This document shows positions 11,698 to 21,287 of a stretch of DNA of 64,000 nucleotides, piece by piece. The stretch covers positions 682,001 through 746,000 of the forward strand of contig WAEK01000019.1 of assembly GCA_011634665.1 (NCBI GenBank), read 5' to 3'. Positions within the stretch are counted from its first letter, which is position 1, and each line of letters begins with the position of its first letter. Source of the DNA: Mortierella sp. BCC40632 (taxonomy: Eukaryota; Mortierellomycota; Mortierellomycetes; Mortierellales; Mortierellaceae). The notes beneath the pieces are model-generated. The model was not told the origin of the DNA and made no database searches. It saw only the letters and a program-made list of their open reading frames with translations. Position numbers and translations under genes: made by a program.

Positions 11698-12406
11698 AGG
11701 CGATCTGCTTCCGTACTGTGGTATCTCCCATTCTTCATCTTTGCACTCTACTTTCCACACTGTCTGTTTTTATCCTAATTATGAGAGTAAACTGACTTTT
11801 TTTAGCTCTCATGATCAGGTAAGGAGTTCCTTAATAGTTTGTCTATTTTTCACACGAGGGATATTAAGAGAGATTGAGAGAGAGTCCTCTCACCTACTAC
11901 GTGCAATGATACTAGAAATATGAGGTAGTTCTCGAGCTTGTTGACAGCTTGACTTTATCAAGCTGAGTTAAACTTCCACTTGAAGCTTCAGTGTCAATGA
12001 AGCTCTCTCTTATCCCAGCATGAATCACGCTCCTTTCACTCACTCTCCTTGTCTTTAGCTCTATTAACTGTGTGTCAAACCCTGCTTCTGAATTAACAAG
12101 ACTAATAGGTTGGCAGTGGAATCATGTCGGCTCTTCGGATAGACCTATCGCACAGATGATTCCAGTGTACGTAGCATGTAAACACTGTTCGTGATCCAGC
12201 ATATTTCTTTTGTGAGAATTCCTATGCATGCAACCGGAGTTGGTTACTATGTTGAAGAGAAAAAAAACGAAGGTTAGGCACCAGAGCTAATGCTACACAA
12301 GCAATGGGATTCCAGAAGAAAAGTATGCCAGTGAAAGTACAGAGTATACAGCCTGTTCTTGGGTCGACAAGTGGGACTTGGCGGACCGGGATCCTCCACA
12401 AAAGTG

Positions 12407-12413
12407 TATAAAA
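12407..12413 (+). promoter_or_regulatory. TATA box, unit C
   Basis: TATAAAA in gtgtataaaagg, 237 bases before the ATG at 12644. Confidence 0.75.
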
Positions 12414-12643
12414 GGACAGTGGGTTCTGTCGATTGTTTGCTACAAAATTTCGCCCCTGTATTCTCCCATTTGGAAGTAAGTCTATCCTAATATTCTGCAA
12501 TCGGGAATAGAAAAAGTCCTTGTGAAAAAAATTCGTTTCCACCGATTCATAGTCCTCTCTTAGTACTCTTGCTGTCTTGTTGACTTGCCTCCATTACCTT
12601 CACTGGTTCTGGTTTTCAGTTATACATTTCACTTCGAGTGATA

Positions 12644-13009
12644 ATGAAGATCCAATCTGTCACTATTACCGTACTCGCCATGGTAGCCACTATGACCATG
12701 GCCTACAAATGTCCATCCGATAAATACCGTAAAGTTGATAAGGCTTGCATGGATGAATATCTTGAGGCCGCTCTATGCAACTGCCTGGCCGAAGCGGAGA
12801 TTGCCTTCAGGGACGGAAAAAAAGATTGCAAGAGAAAACCTTTCGAAGAAAGCCGTAAAGAATGCCGAGCATATAGTACGACGGGATATTATGATGACAA
12901 AAGACGGTGCAATCAAGTGTATACTAGTTTCAAGGAGAATGTTAGGGGAATGTCTGCCTTCGAGTGGGTTGCTGCAAGAGGCGTCGTATCTCTTAGTTTG
13001 TGCATTTAA
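12644..13009 (+). CDS. Small secreted eight-cysteine protein, array copy C
   Basis: Intact, 121 residues. Signal peptide to about residue 20 (ending TMTMAYK), then eight cysteines at 23, 35, 45, 47, 62, 74, 89 and 120. The fifth-to-sixth spacing is x11 rather than x10, from a one-residue insertion around KRKPFEESRKEC. The middle is basic (RDGKKDCKRKP). It shares the CPSDKYRK, EYLEAALCNC and Leu-Cys-Ile ends with the other copies. A TATA box lies at 12407, GTAAGT at 12476, and an acceptor near 12619 would remove most of the leader. An in-frame ATG two codons upstream (12638) is possible; 12644 is preferred because ATG-AAG-ATC is shared by all copies. Family and function unknown; secretion is inferred from the signal peptide. 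Confidence 0.85.
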   Translation: MKIQSVTITVLAMVATMTMAYKCPSDKYRKVDKACMDEYLEAALCNCLAEAEIAFRDGKKDCKRKPFEESRKECRAYSTTGYYDDKRRCNQVYTSFKENVRGMSAFEWVAARGVVSLSLCI

Positions 13010-13161
13010 AGGCGATCTGCTTCTGTACGGTGGCATCTCTCATTTCTCATCACTGCATTCCATTTTCCGTAGTGGCTGCATTTATCCTAATTACTACCGT
13101 ATATTGACTCTTTTCTATCCGACTACTGGCCTCACAAGGTCATGAAGAGTAGGCCAATGGC

Positions 13162-13190
<29 letters not shown>
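13162..13190. repeat. Poly(T) tract
   Basis: About 29 T in a row, just downstream of copy C. Confidence 0.95.
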
Positions 13191-13192
<2 letters not shown>

Positions 13193-13629
13193 ACAAGGAA
13201 AAGTAAGAGGTTCTCTAGTGCCATAGAGCATCTCTCTTTTCTCAACAGTACTTTTATCTCTTTCGTTTATTCTCTATGCCTTCAACCTTACCCCAAGTGG
13301 GCGTCAAACCCTTGCTTCTGAAATCACAACATGGGAGGTGACAAAGGAAGCATATCGGCTGGTCGGATGAACCTGTTGCACAGACGATCCCAGTGTATGT
13401 AACATACAAACACTGATAGTGACCCAACATAACAAATCTTTTGTGAGCATTCCTGTATATTCAACCGGAGTTTATTGCTGTGTCGATGGGAAAGGGAGGA
13501 GGCGCCAAAGCTAATATAAGATTCCAGACAAATATGCCAATGAAAGTACAGAGGTGCATAGCCACGAAAAGTCCTATTCTTGAGTCAATGAGTGGGGCCT
13601 TTGGCAATCCAGGACCTTGTACAAAAGTC

Positions 13630-13636
13630 TATAAAA
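13630..13636 (+). promoter_or_regulatory. TATA box, unit D
   Basis: TATAAAA in gtctataaaagg, 221 bases before the ATG at 13851. Confidence 0.75.
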
Positions 13637-13850
13637 GGTGAGAACTTTTGTCGATTGTCTGCTACACAACTCCACCCCTGTTTTCTCTCACTTGGAAGTA
13701 AGTCTCCCCTCGCCTTTGTAATCGATACTAGAAAAAAGTTCTTGTAAATCAACCCATTCCTATCGACTCGTATTCGTCTCCTTGTACTCTTGCTGACGTC
13801 TGCTTTGTCTCCAATGCCTTCACTGATTTTAGTTTTCACTTCAAGCAATC

Positions 13851-14216
13851 ATGAAGATCCAGTTTGTCGCTGTTGCCGCTCTCGCCATGGCTGCCTCCAC
13901 GACCATGGCCTACACATGTCCATCCGACAAATACCATAAAGTCGATACAGCATGCATGAGCAACTATCTTGAAGCCGCTCTATGCAACTGCCTGGCCGAA
14001 GCTGAGATTGCCCTCAGAGACAGTAACAAGGCTTGCAAAAATGAACCCAGTTCCCGCCGTAAAGAATGCCAAGATAACAGTTTGACGAGATATAATGGCG
14101 ACAAGAGATGGTGTAATCAGGTGTATAATGATTTCAAGAAGGATCTTGGTGGAACGGCTGCCCTCAACTGGATCGCTGCGAGAGGCATCAAACACCTCAG
14201 TCTGTGTATTTCATAG
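13851..14216 (+). CDS. Small secreted eight-cysteine protein, array copy D
   Basis: Intact, 121 residues. Signal peptide to about residue 20 (ending STTMAYT), then eight cysteines at 23, 35, 45, 47, 62, 73, 88 and 119, the same spacing as copy A. It ends Cys-Ile-Ser, one residue longer than copy A. It shares CPSDKYHK, NYLEAALCNC, SSRRKECQ and the C-terminal RGIKHLSLCI. The surface between cysteines differs clearly from copies A and C, while the frame and all cysteines are kept. That is what is expected of a functional, diverging family. GTAAGT at 13698 and an acceptor near 13832 suggest a 5'-UTR intron. Function unknown. Confidence 0.85.
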   Translation: MKIQFVAVAALAMAASTTMAYTCPSDKYHKVDTACMSNYLEAALCNCLAEAEIALRDSNKACKNEPSSRRKECQDNSLTRYNGDKRWCNQVYNDFKKDLGGTAALNWIAARGIKHLSLCIS

Positions 14217-14389
14217 AGATCTGCTTCCGTACTGTGGCATCTCTCATTCTTTGCACTCTACTTTCCATAGAGGATGCTTTTATCCTAATTTCGTTAATAA
14301 ACTAACTCTACTCTATCTGGGCACTGGCCTCCCAGAGAGTTGCCAAATAACATAATGAAAAATAGGGAATTATGACGAGAAATGACGGA

Positions 14390-15358
14390 TAAGTTGCTCG
14401 CTCTCCTCTATCAAGTCAAATATCAGAACCATACCCGTCCATTTGTATTTTGTTTCTCTCTTGCCCTGGAGAACTTTAGTTCCTATCACTGACGTGAAGT
14501 GTGAATGGCTTCCAAGGAGTATGCATGACCAAGATACTTGTAGAGGATGGAAGGACCCAGATACGATCTCACAACTACTCTCACCGGTTTCTCCCTGGAC
14601 ATTTGCTCTGGCAGCTGCACTTGAAAAGAATGAGAGAGCTCTCTCTCACCAATCACATGCAACGATACTTGAAATCGGGAAGGCTTTCGGCCTTATTGAC
14701 AATTCGACCCTATTGGGTCGAATAAACTCCTACCTGAAGCCCCAGGTCATCGAACCTCTCTCTTCTCCGGCATGGCTCATACCCCTTTCACTCATTCTCC
14801 TTGCCTTCAACTCTACTCCAAGTGGGCGTCAAATCTTTGCTTCTGAAATACAACATCGGAGGTTGACAAAGGAGGCATTTGGCTGATTGGATGAACTTGT
14901 TGCGCAGACAATCCCAGTGAATGCAGCATACAAACACTGATAGCGACCCAACACAACATGTCTTTTGTGAGCATTCATGTTCATACAGCGGGGGCTGATT
15001 GTTATGTCGATAGGAAAAAAAAACGAGAGTTGGCGCCAAAGCTAATGCTACACAAGTTATGACAAAAATATGCCAGTGAAAGCACAGGAGTGCATTACCG
15101 CACAGAGTCCTCTTCTTGCATCAGGGCGTGGGACCTAACGAGACTGGGATCTTCCACACAAGTGTATAAAAAGGTGACAATTGTTTGCTATACAACTTGT
15201 CATCTCTTCCCTTCACTTGAAATCTACTTTTTTGCTGTCGGCAATAGAACCTTCCCCTCCCCCCCCTTTTGTGAATTAATCCGCTCCCATCGACTCGTGG
15301 TCTTTTGCCATTTCTTTTTATAGATGTCAGTCCATCCTACATCTCAGCTCGAGTTATT
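14390..15358 (+). repeat. Promoter/intergenic block of array unit E
   Basis: Diverged copy of the block seen at 8891 and 10463. It shares the 'ttccaaggagt..gcatgaccaag' start near 14510, 'ctctcaccggtttctccctggaca' near 14578, 'caacacaacatgtcttttgtgag' near 14949, and ends in a TATA box at 15165. An open frame of 147 codons crosses 14443-14886, but its sequence is that of the repeated non-coding block, so it is not called a gene. Confidence 0.7.
15165..15171 (+). promoter_or_regulatory. TATA box, unit E
   Basis: TATAAAA in gtgtataaaaagg. The downstream gene copy is dead. Confidence 0.65.
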
Positions 15359-15708
15359 ACGAAGATCTGTTTGCCATCATTACCATTCCCACCATGATAG
15401 CCTTCATGACCATGAAATACAAATGTCCATCAGACCCTTACCGAAAAATTTGATAAGACTTGCGTGGATCAAATTTCTTGAAGTGGCCAAATGTAACTGC
15501 TATGTCATTAGGCAGATTCTAGTGAGAGATGGTTATAAGGAATGTGAGAAAGAGCCCAAGGATATCCGGGATGGATGCCACATTATTGTCTACAGAACAG
15601 GAGTGATACTAGGAGAGAGTAAAGAGTTTACTATAGCGTAGCAGAATCCTGAAGGAACGCCTCAAGTGGACCCTTGAGCATGACGCCAAGACCCTTGAAT
15701 TCTGTATG
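15359..15708 (+). pseudogene. Relic of the eight-cysteine secreted protein family (unit E)
   Basis: The start codon is ACG in place of ATG. The signal-peptide region survives in part, but the frame breaks at a TGA after the YKCPSDPYRKI-like segment. Later segments match the family in shifted frames: CVDQI.., the CNC region reduced to a single Cys, ECEKEPKDIRDGCH, and a tail ending Phe-Cys-Met-stop near 15706. Several frameshifts and stops make it a clear pseudogene at the 3' edge of the array. Confidence 0.75.
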
Positions 15709-15859
15709 AAAGCCCCTTTTTTCCCTGTACTGTGTAGCATCCCCTCCACATCTTCTACTCGCGAATGATGAGTGGATTCAGCTGTGCAAGACCATATATC
15801 TCTCAGGGCTGTGCAATGAGAGCTGAATACAAATGATGGGAGGTGAGGTTAGAGATGAT

Positions 15860-16350
15860 GGTCGCCATGATGGTGAGCAAGTTGCTTTAAATTATCAGAG
15901 AGGGGGGTCAGTTCGATGGTCTCCATGACGGAGCCCTTGGGAGCTATGATCTTTAAATCCTAACCCGTAGGCGCAGCAAGGTCTTTGGCCTTGACACTCT
16001 CCTACGGAACGACAAGTCTTGGCATTTTCAAGTGGAAGCCGAACTGAAGCTGATCAATCCCTGATTGAGAGAAGTGTCGACCACAGGCAATCAAGGTGCT
16101 GTCGGGTACGTGGGGAGGGAGATACTTGTTGCCACTGCGTGAGACGAGCAATCAGGACAGGGCGGGAAAAAAATACGAAGGTTCCAGCCTTGGGTAGGAT
16201 CATGGTCGGACTGGCCGAGGTAGGTAGCCGTTTCGTCCTGGATGGTTTGGAAATGTAAGTGACTAGAAGTTGGTCATGCCCATGAACACATTGAAGGTAA
16301 ACCTGATGCAGACATTGTGTGGTTGCATTAGGTAAAGGGCGGGATGACAT
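15860..16350 (-). pseudogene. Possible decayed protein-coding gene of unknown family
   Basis: Reading the minus strand, protein-like stretches appear in neighbouring frames: FQTIQDETATYLGQ then GWNLRIFFPPCPDC near 16250-16160, then LIACGRHFSQSG, FGFHLKMPRLVVP, ESVKAKDLAAPTG and DLKIIAPKGSVMETIELTP down to about 15900. In-frame stops follow PRLVVP and AAPTG, and a frame change lies near 16150. I do not recognise the product. It could be chance open sequence. Confidence 0.3.
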
Positions 16351-16815
16351 TGAGCGCAGTCATTTGATGCTACCTTCTCTTGGACTCTGTCCAGTGGACT
16401 CTTTCTAGGAGAAAAACAACGACGAAAGAGGTGTGGGGGCAAGTCACTGACGTGGGGGAGAAAGAGAGAGACACGCACATGGCACTCCTGCAAAGTTGTA
16501 ACCAGTAGTAGAGAAGCAATCCCCTTTTCGGGCCGGAAGTGACACATTACACTGCAGCCGTTTCCATTGCTCAACAGACTTTCGTTCCATTGCCATTCAT
16601 CTCTTGGCTTTTCTTCTACTTCTACTTCTTCTTCCTTCTCTCTTTTCTCTCTTTCGCCTCTTTCAACTCCTTCCCTTTCTTCCTGTCCTCATCTTTCTCT
16701 CCTCATCCCTTCTCTCCTCATCCCATCCAGGATTCGACATTGACCTCCTCTTGAACAGGAATCTAATCAGCGGCCCATCTGGACAAACTCCTTTCTATCA
16801 AAAAGGACCTCGAGA
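16351..16815 (+). other. CT-rich leader of the Nudix gene
   Basis: No gene is seen. Bases 16600-16740 are strongly CT-rich on the sense strand, like the leaders of the other genes in the window. No TATA box is evident. Confidence 0.5.
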
Positions 16816-18265
16816 ATGAATAGGGAGATCAAGGCCTTGGCCACCATTATCGACTCGCTCGGCCCACCCAGGAAGGTTCCTTCACACCCACCCAAGTACC
16901 GTCGAGCGTCTGTTGCCATCATCATCCGCATCCGACCCGACTCCCGCCGTCTCTCCTCCACACACCCTCTCCGCCACCAACATAACCCTGCACCTACGCA
17001 ACAAGGCTCTGCCCAGACACATGTAGACCCAGGTTCACCTTCACCGTCCACGCAAGAGCAGCAACAGCGGCAGGAGAAAGAGGCCAAGATCGAGGCGATC
17101 CAACACCCAGAGTCGTTAGAAGAATTTTTTGCTCAGCCCTGGGTTGGGACTGGCACGCCCGAGATTCTGTTCATTGAACGAGCCACACGCAAGACGGATC
17201 GTTGGTCAGGCCATGTGGCGCTTCCAGGCGGCAAACAGGAAATGCATGAGGATGACCAAGAGACGGCGGCTCGTGAAACCTTGGAGGAAATCGGACTCGA
17301 CCTCTCCGACCCGAGTCTGTTCCGATGTGTGGGCCAACTGGATGACCGTGAGCTCTGGACATCTTTTGGGCGAGTCTTTTTGATGGTCCTCTCGCCCTTT
17401 GGTAAGTCCTCTTGTTACTATCGGACATCAGAGTGGAGATGAGATTGCGACAACCACAACAACAAGAAAAGGAACTTTTCAAGGAGAGTGAGAGTGAAAA
17501 AGAGGAATGGGAGAGAATCAAAACTGGAGCGGGAAAACGAGTAACCGTCGGATGCAGCAAGAAGAAGAGCATGGAGAGAGAGAGAGAGAGATGACAAAGG
17601 GACAAGCACATGAAAACAAAGACTCTCAACTCTAAATGTCTCTCTCCCTTTCTCTCCCTCTACTCCTTATAGTGTACATCCAAATGTCGCCCGTGACTCC
17701 TCCTCTCCGGCCACAACCGGATGAGGTCGCGTCCGTTCATTGGCAGCCTCTCTCGCTCTTCCTGGACCGACTGGAAAAGCCTCAATGGACACCCATGGTC
17801 ATCAACCTCTCCTCCAAGCTCACTCCACGGCTTGCTCGCACGTTTCTCCGTGGTCTATTTGGCACCATGTCTCTGCACTCGATCGAAATGCCCTATAGGC
17901 CCGAGTTTGTCCTCCGTCTCCAGAATCAACAGCCAGCCTCGCCAACTTCAGGAACAGGGGCCACCAAGACGGCGGTGGTGATTGAATATGAGCCCGATTG
18001 GGATCCAGATCACCGGCCACTGAAGCTTTGGGGACTGACCTTGCAAATGATGGCGGATCTATTGGAGCTCAAGGATGGGCCGATTCAATTGGATATCCGG
18101 CAAAAGGTCTGGGACTCGAAACGGATGCGGAGACGACTCGACGCAGGGTACCTCCCTCGGTTCTCACAGGTTGATATGCACTTTTGGGTCCGTGCTCTGC
18201 TCAAGTTTCACTCCTGGCAAGGAACCGAAAAGTATGATTTTATTTTCTTTGTTGAGCCGGCTTAG
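16816..18265 (+). CDS. Nudix hydrolase (NUDT8/PCD1-like)
   Basis: Two exons, 16816-17401 and 17673-18265, joined by a 271-base GT..AG intron in phase 1 (SPF|VYIQMSPVTPP), giving 392 residues. The Nudix fold spans about residues 30-240, interrupted by a Gln/Pro/Ser-rich insert at about 60-100. The Nudix box matches G-x5-E-x7-R-E-x2-E-E-x-G-Leu (GKQEMHEDDQETAARETLEE, then IGL), with Thr at the usual hydrophobic position after RE. The acidic residues would bind metal, and the enzyme would cleave a nucleoside diphosphate linked to another moiety. The LPGGK context before the box and the overall type resemble coenzyme A/peroxisomal diphosphatases, but substrate cannot be read from sequence. The C-terminal half is fungal-specific. 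An in-frame stop ends this model at 18263-18265; a further exon with a membrane segment may exist (see 18374). Confidence 0.8.
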
Positions 18266-18373
18266 TACACAAGAGTGGTAGTGCCTTAAGAAGGAGAGAG
18301 AGAAAACAGATGCTTACTCACACGCCTTTTCCTTTTCTACTATTTTTTTTTTTTCTTTTTTTTTTTTAAATAG

Positions 18374-18573
18374 CAAAAGAGCTTGCATTCAAATCGGTGG
18401 GCTCCTGGGAAAACTACTATCGGTTGGTGAAGCATGCGTTTGTGTTTGTGATCCTGGGTCGTGCAGCGGCATTCGTCTTGCTGGTCAAGCTATTAAAAGC
18501 GCCGCTGCTGAGTCTGTTAGAGAATATGGCCATCGCCGCCGCGAATGGATCGACTCGTCCTCGAGTAGCATAG
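18374..18573 (+). other. Possible 3' coding exon of the Nudix gene with a membrane segment
   Basis: After a T-rich stretch ending aaatag, one frame reads ELAFKSVGSWENYYRLVKHA followed by a hydrophobic segment (FVFVILGRAAAFVLLVKLL) and stops at 18571-18573. It looks like a genuine C-terminal tail anchor. The acceptor gives phase 1 and no phase-1 donor is visible near 18230, so the junction is unresolved. A homopolymer error or an alternative splice site could explain this. Confidence 0.45.
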
Positions 18574-18609
18574 ACAAATCTAAAATATTTTATAAAAACC
18601 ACATCTATC

Positions 18610-18639
<30 letters not shown>

Positions 18640-18642
<3 letters not shown>

Positions 18643-18868
18643 GAGGAATATCGGATGATATAATGAGAAGCGACGAGTAAAGTTACTCGCTCCCCTCTAT
18701 GGATAGCCGTAAATTCGAGCTATCCTAAAATTGCAAGTGAGCTTTCAAGGAGTGTGCATCACCAAGGGAGATTTACAAAAAGAAAGGAGGACCCAGTTAC
18801 ACCCAAGTTAAAAAGCTCACTGGTTTCTTCCAGGATATTTATTCTGGTGGATGTACATGCTTGAAAAG

Positions 18869-18953
<85 letters not shown>

Positions 18954-19350
18954 CCTTTTCCCCTACCTTCTTCATCACCGCCACCACATGTTCTGATCCT
19001 CTAGTAGACAACTCAATTTTAGTGAGTTGAATACACATCTCTCTGACGTTTTAGTGTCATCGAATATCACTCTCCTTGGTGCGGTTCATACCACGTTCGC
19101 TTATTTTCTTTGCCTCCAATTCTACACTAAGTGCGCGCCAAATCTTTGCTTTTGAGATCGCAGCATCGGACAGTTGGCCACAACGAAGCAAGCTCGCTTT
19201 TTTGAATGAGTTTGAGGCATAAGTTCAATATACGTAACATAAAATCATCGATGACGATTTGACTCAGTATTCTTGTTTGTATAGCCAGAGTCGAAAAGCA
19301 TTGATGAAGATAACGGATGAGATTAGACATCAAAGTCTATGCAAAAGAAG
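18640..19350 (+). repeat. Stray, diverged copy of the array intergenic block
   Basis: Follows the same order of landmarks as the array blocks: 'agttactcgctcccctctatgg', 'tttcaaggagtgtgcatcaccaag', 'cacccaag..agctcactggtt', 'ttattctggtgga', then 'gcttttgagatcgcagcatcgg' near 19150. No coding copy follows. It lies beyond the Nudix gene, 3 kb from the array. Confidence 0.65.
18872..18950. repeat. (GA)n microsatellite
   Basis: About 79 bases of pure GA. It replaces the short 'gagagagctctctctc' found at the same place in unit E, so the microsatellite expanded inside the copied block. Confidence 0.95.
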
Positions 19351-20196
19351 CTAACAGGAAAAAAAAAATTGTTGATTGTTACTCTCTTGTTGCTTGAGGT
19401 ATGCAAGAATTCTTGAGAATCCGGATCTTGCTTAGCCTTTCTGGGAGGCTCCTAATGTCTTCTATGAAATGACGACTAGGGATTAAAGCAGAGAGCATAA
19501 TAGGGTAGTCGAAAGGTCACTGGGAGCGAAAGCCGATCAAGTAGACATTAGGATTTGAGGATAGAAAAGAAGAAGTGAAGGAGTAGTTAAAAAAAAAGAA
19601 AAAAAAAAAGGCAAGAAAGGATGGTGAAGGGAAGGCTAATGCAAAGAGGTCAGTGAAAGGAAGTCAAGGAGGGCTACGTCTGTCTAGTCTGGAAGAGGAG
19701 AGGTGGGTACCCTCAAGGTTAGACGAGAAGTAGCTCTGACGATTTTTTTCAGGTCCGTGCTTTTGGTGGCGCTTCTACACGTGCCATCAACTACTTTCAG
19801 CTAGAGAGGAGAAGGAGAGAAGAAGGCCAAGGGAAGAAGGGGAAGAGAGTGAAAAGTAGAAGGTATTTACTTCAAGCTGGTCTGTGTCGTTTGAAAGGTG
19901 TGTGTATGGGAGAGCGAGAGAGAAATGCTAAAGTTTTTTTTTTTTTTTTTTTTTTTCATGAGAGAAAAAAAGCCAAAAGCCACAGTAAGGCTCGGAATCA
20001 AAGGAGCTGCCTCCGTTTTTGTCTATCGTTACCCTTTGACGAGCAACATGATCCGCTTCGTTTCCAGTTAAGCTTTTCCCCTACACAGGCAGCTCAGACA
20101 TGATCGCGGGTCAGTACCTCTTGGTGCGATAACGCTTGCTCGACTTTCAGTTGTTGAAGCAATGGACATTCTAAATTCGGGTAAACTTGGTCTCTT

Positions 20197-20198
<2 letters not shown>

Positions 20199-20227
<29 letters not shown>
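20199..20227. repeat. Poly(A) tract
   Basis: About 29 A in a row. Confidence 0.95.
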
Positions 20228-20229
<2 letters not shown>

Positions 20230-20756
20230 TCTAGAATGGACAGGGTAGAGATAGAACGAGTCTGCAGTCATGACGGTGGACCAAACAGTGATAGCAGAAG
20301 ATACATATAGCTTTTTACCATTGGGTCGTTGAATCCTAGTGTCTTTGAAGAAAAAGAGAAGGCAAGAAGACGCATCGAGAGCCAGTCTTGCTAGATAGGG
20401 GACATTATCGAAGGAATCAGAGTAGGAGCAGACCAGGAAGATGGTTGGTTGTTGACTGAAGAGATGGTCTTGTGAAAACAAAAAAAAAAAAAAAAAAAAA
20501 AAAAAGCGAAACTGGTTCTGGTGAATGCACGATGACGGGAAACAGAGCGAGACCACGTTCCTGGAAGAGGACAAAGTTGGTTGCCGGAGTGTGAAAAATG
20601 AAAAAGCATTCACAGACCAGAAAAAAGAGAAAAAAAACAAGGTCGAGCGGTACTTTTTCGCTTTTTACTTCCGAATCCCGCGTGTGACAAAGTTGTTCAT
20701 TCTTCTTCTTCCCGCGCCATTGGTGAGAATAGGTGTCCCGCATTCTGTTCGATCAT

Positions 20757-20787
20757 GAGTGAGTGAGTGAGTGAGTGAGTGAGTGAG
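20757..20787. repeat. (GAGT)n microsatellite
   Basis: About eight tetranucleotide units, followed by a short GT run and a GA-rich stretch. Confidence 0.95.
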
Positions 20788-21287
20788 TTTGTGTGAATAT
20801 GTCTGTCTGTGTGTGTGTGTGTGTTTGTCGATGGTTTGTGAGAAAGAAGAGAGAGAGAAAGAGAGAAAGAGAGAAAGAAAGAGAGAGAGCGAGAGAGAGA
20901 GAGAAAGAGAGATGGGCGTAGAGCATGTGTATGCCGCGGTGGGCTGAACAGTGCATCAAGTGCGGTGACGCGGGGGGAGGAGGAGGTGCATTGTCCGGAT
21001 GAACGCAAGAACGAGAGGCCGAGCACGGTTGCCTACCCTTTTTGGCCCAAAGAAGAACTGCAGGAGGATGGACAGAGCGGCCGAGGGAAAAAAACAAAAA
21101 AAAAGTGAGCAGATGACGGTCGGTCGAGGCCCATCGAGCCCGCGCCAATATATATTCCGTACCCACCGAGGCAACGTCGCGCCTCTTTTTTTTTTTTTTT
21201 TTCTCCTTTTTCTCCTTCCTCATCCTCCTTCCTTCCTTCATTCTCTCTCTCCCCTCTTTTTTTTTAACATCCATCTTGTCCATCATC

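Larger units (their letters stand above)
19351..21287. other. Gene-poor region before the TM2 gene
   Basis: No gene can be called. On the minus strand, 20640-20068 is open for 190 codons, but it is bridged by two long poly-T reads (Phe runs) at about 20480-20505 and 20199-20227; pieces such as RPNGKKLYVSSAITVWSTV look protein-like but match nothing I know. Bases 21190-21265 form the CT-rich leader of the TM2 gene, and CCAAT followed by atatata lies at 21144-21154. Confidence 0.5.

Noticed and set aside
14443..14886. 147-codon open frame in unit E spacer
   Set aside because: It lies wholly in the repeated non-coding block, which is not open in the other units.
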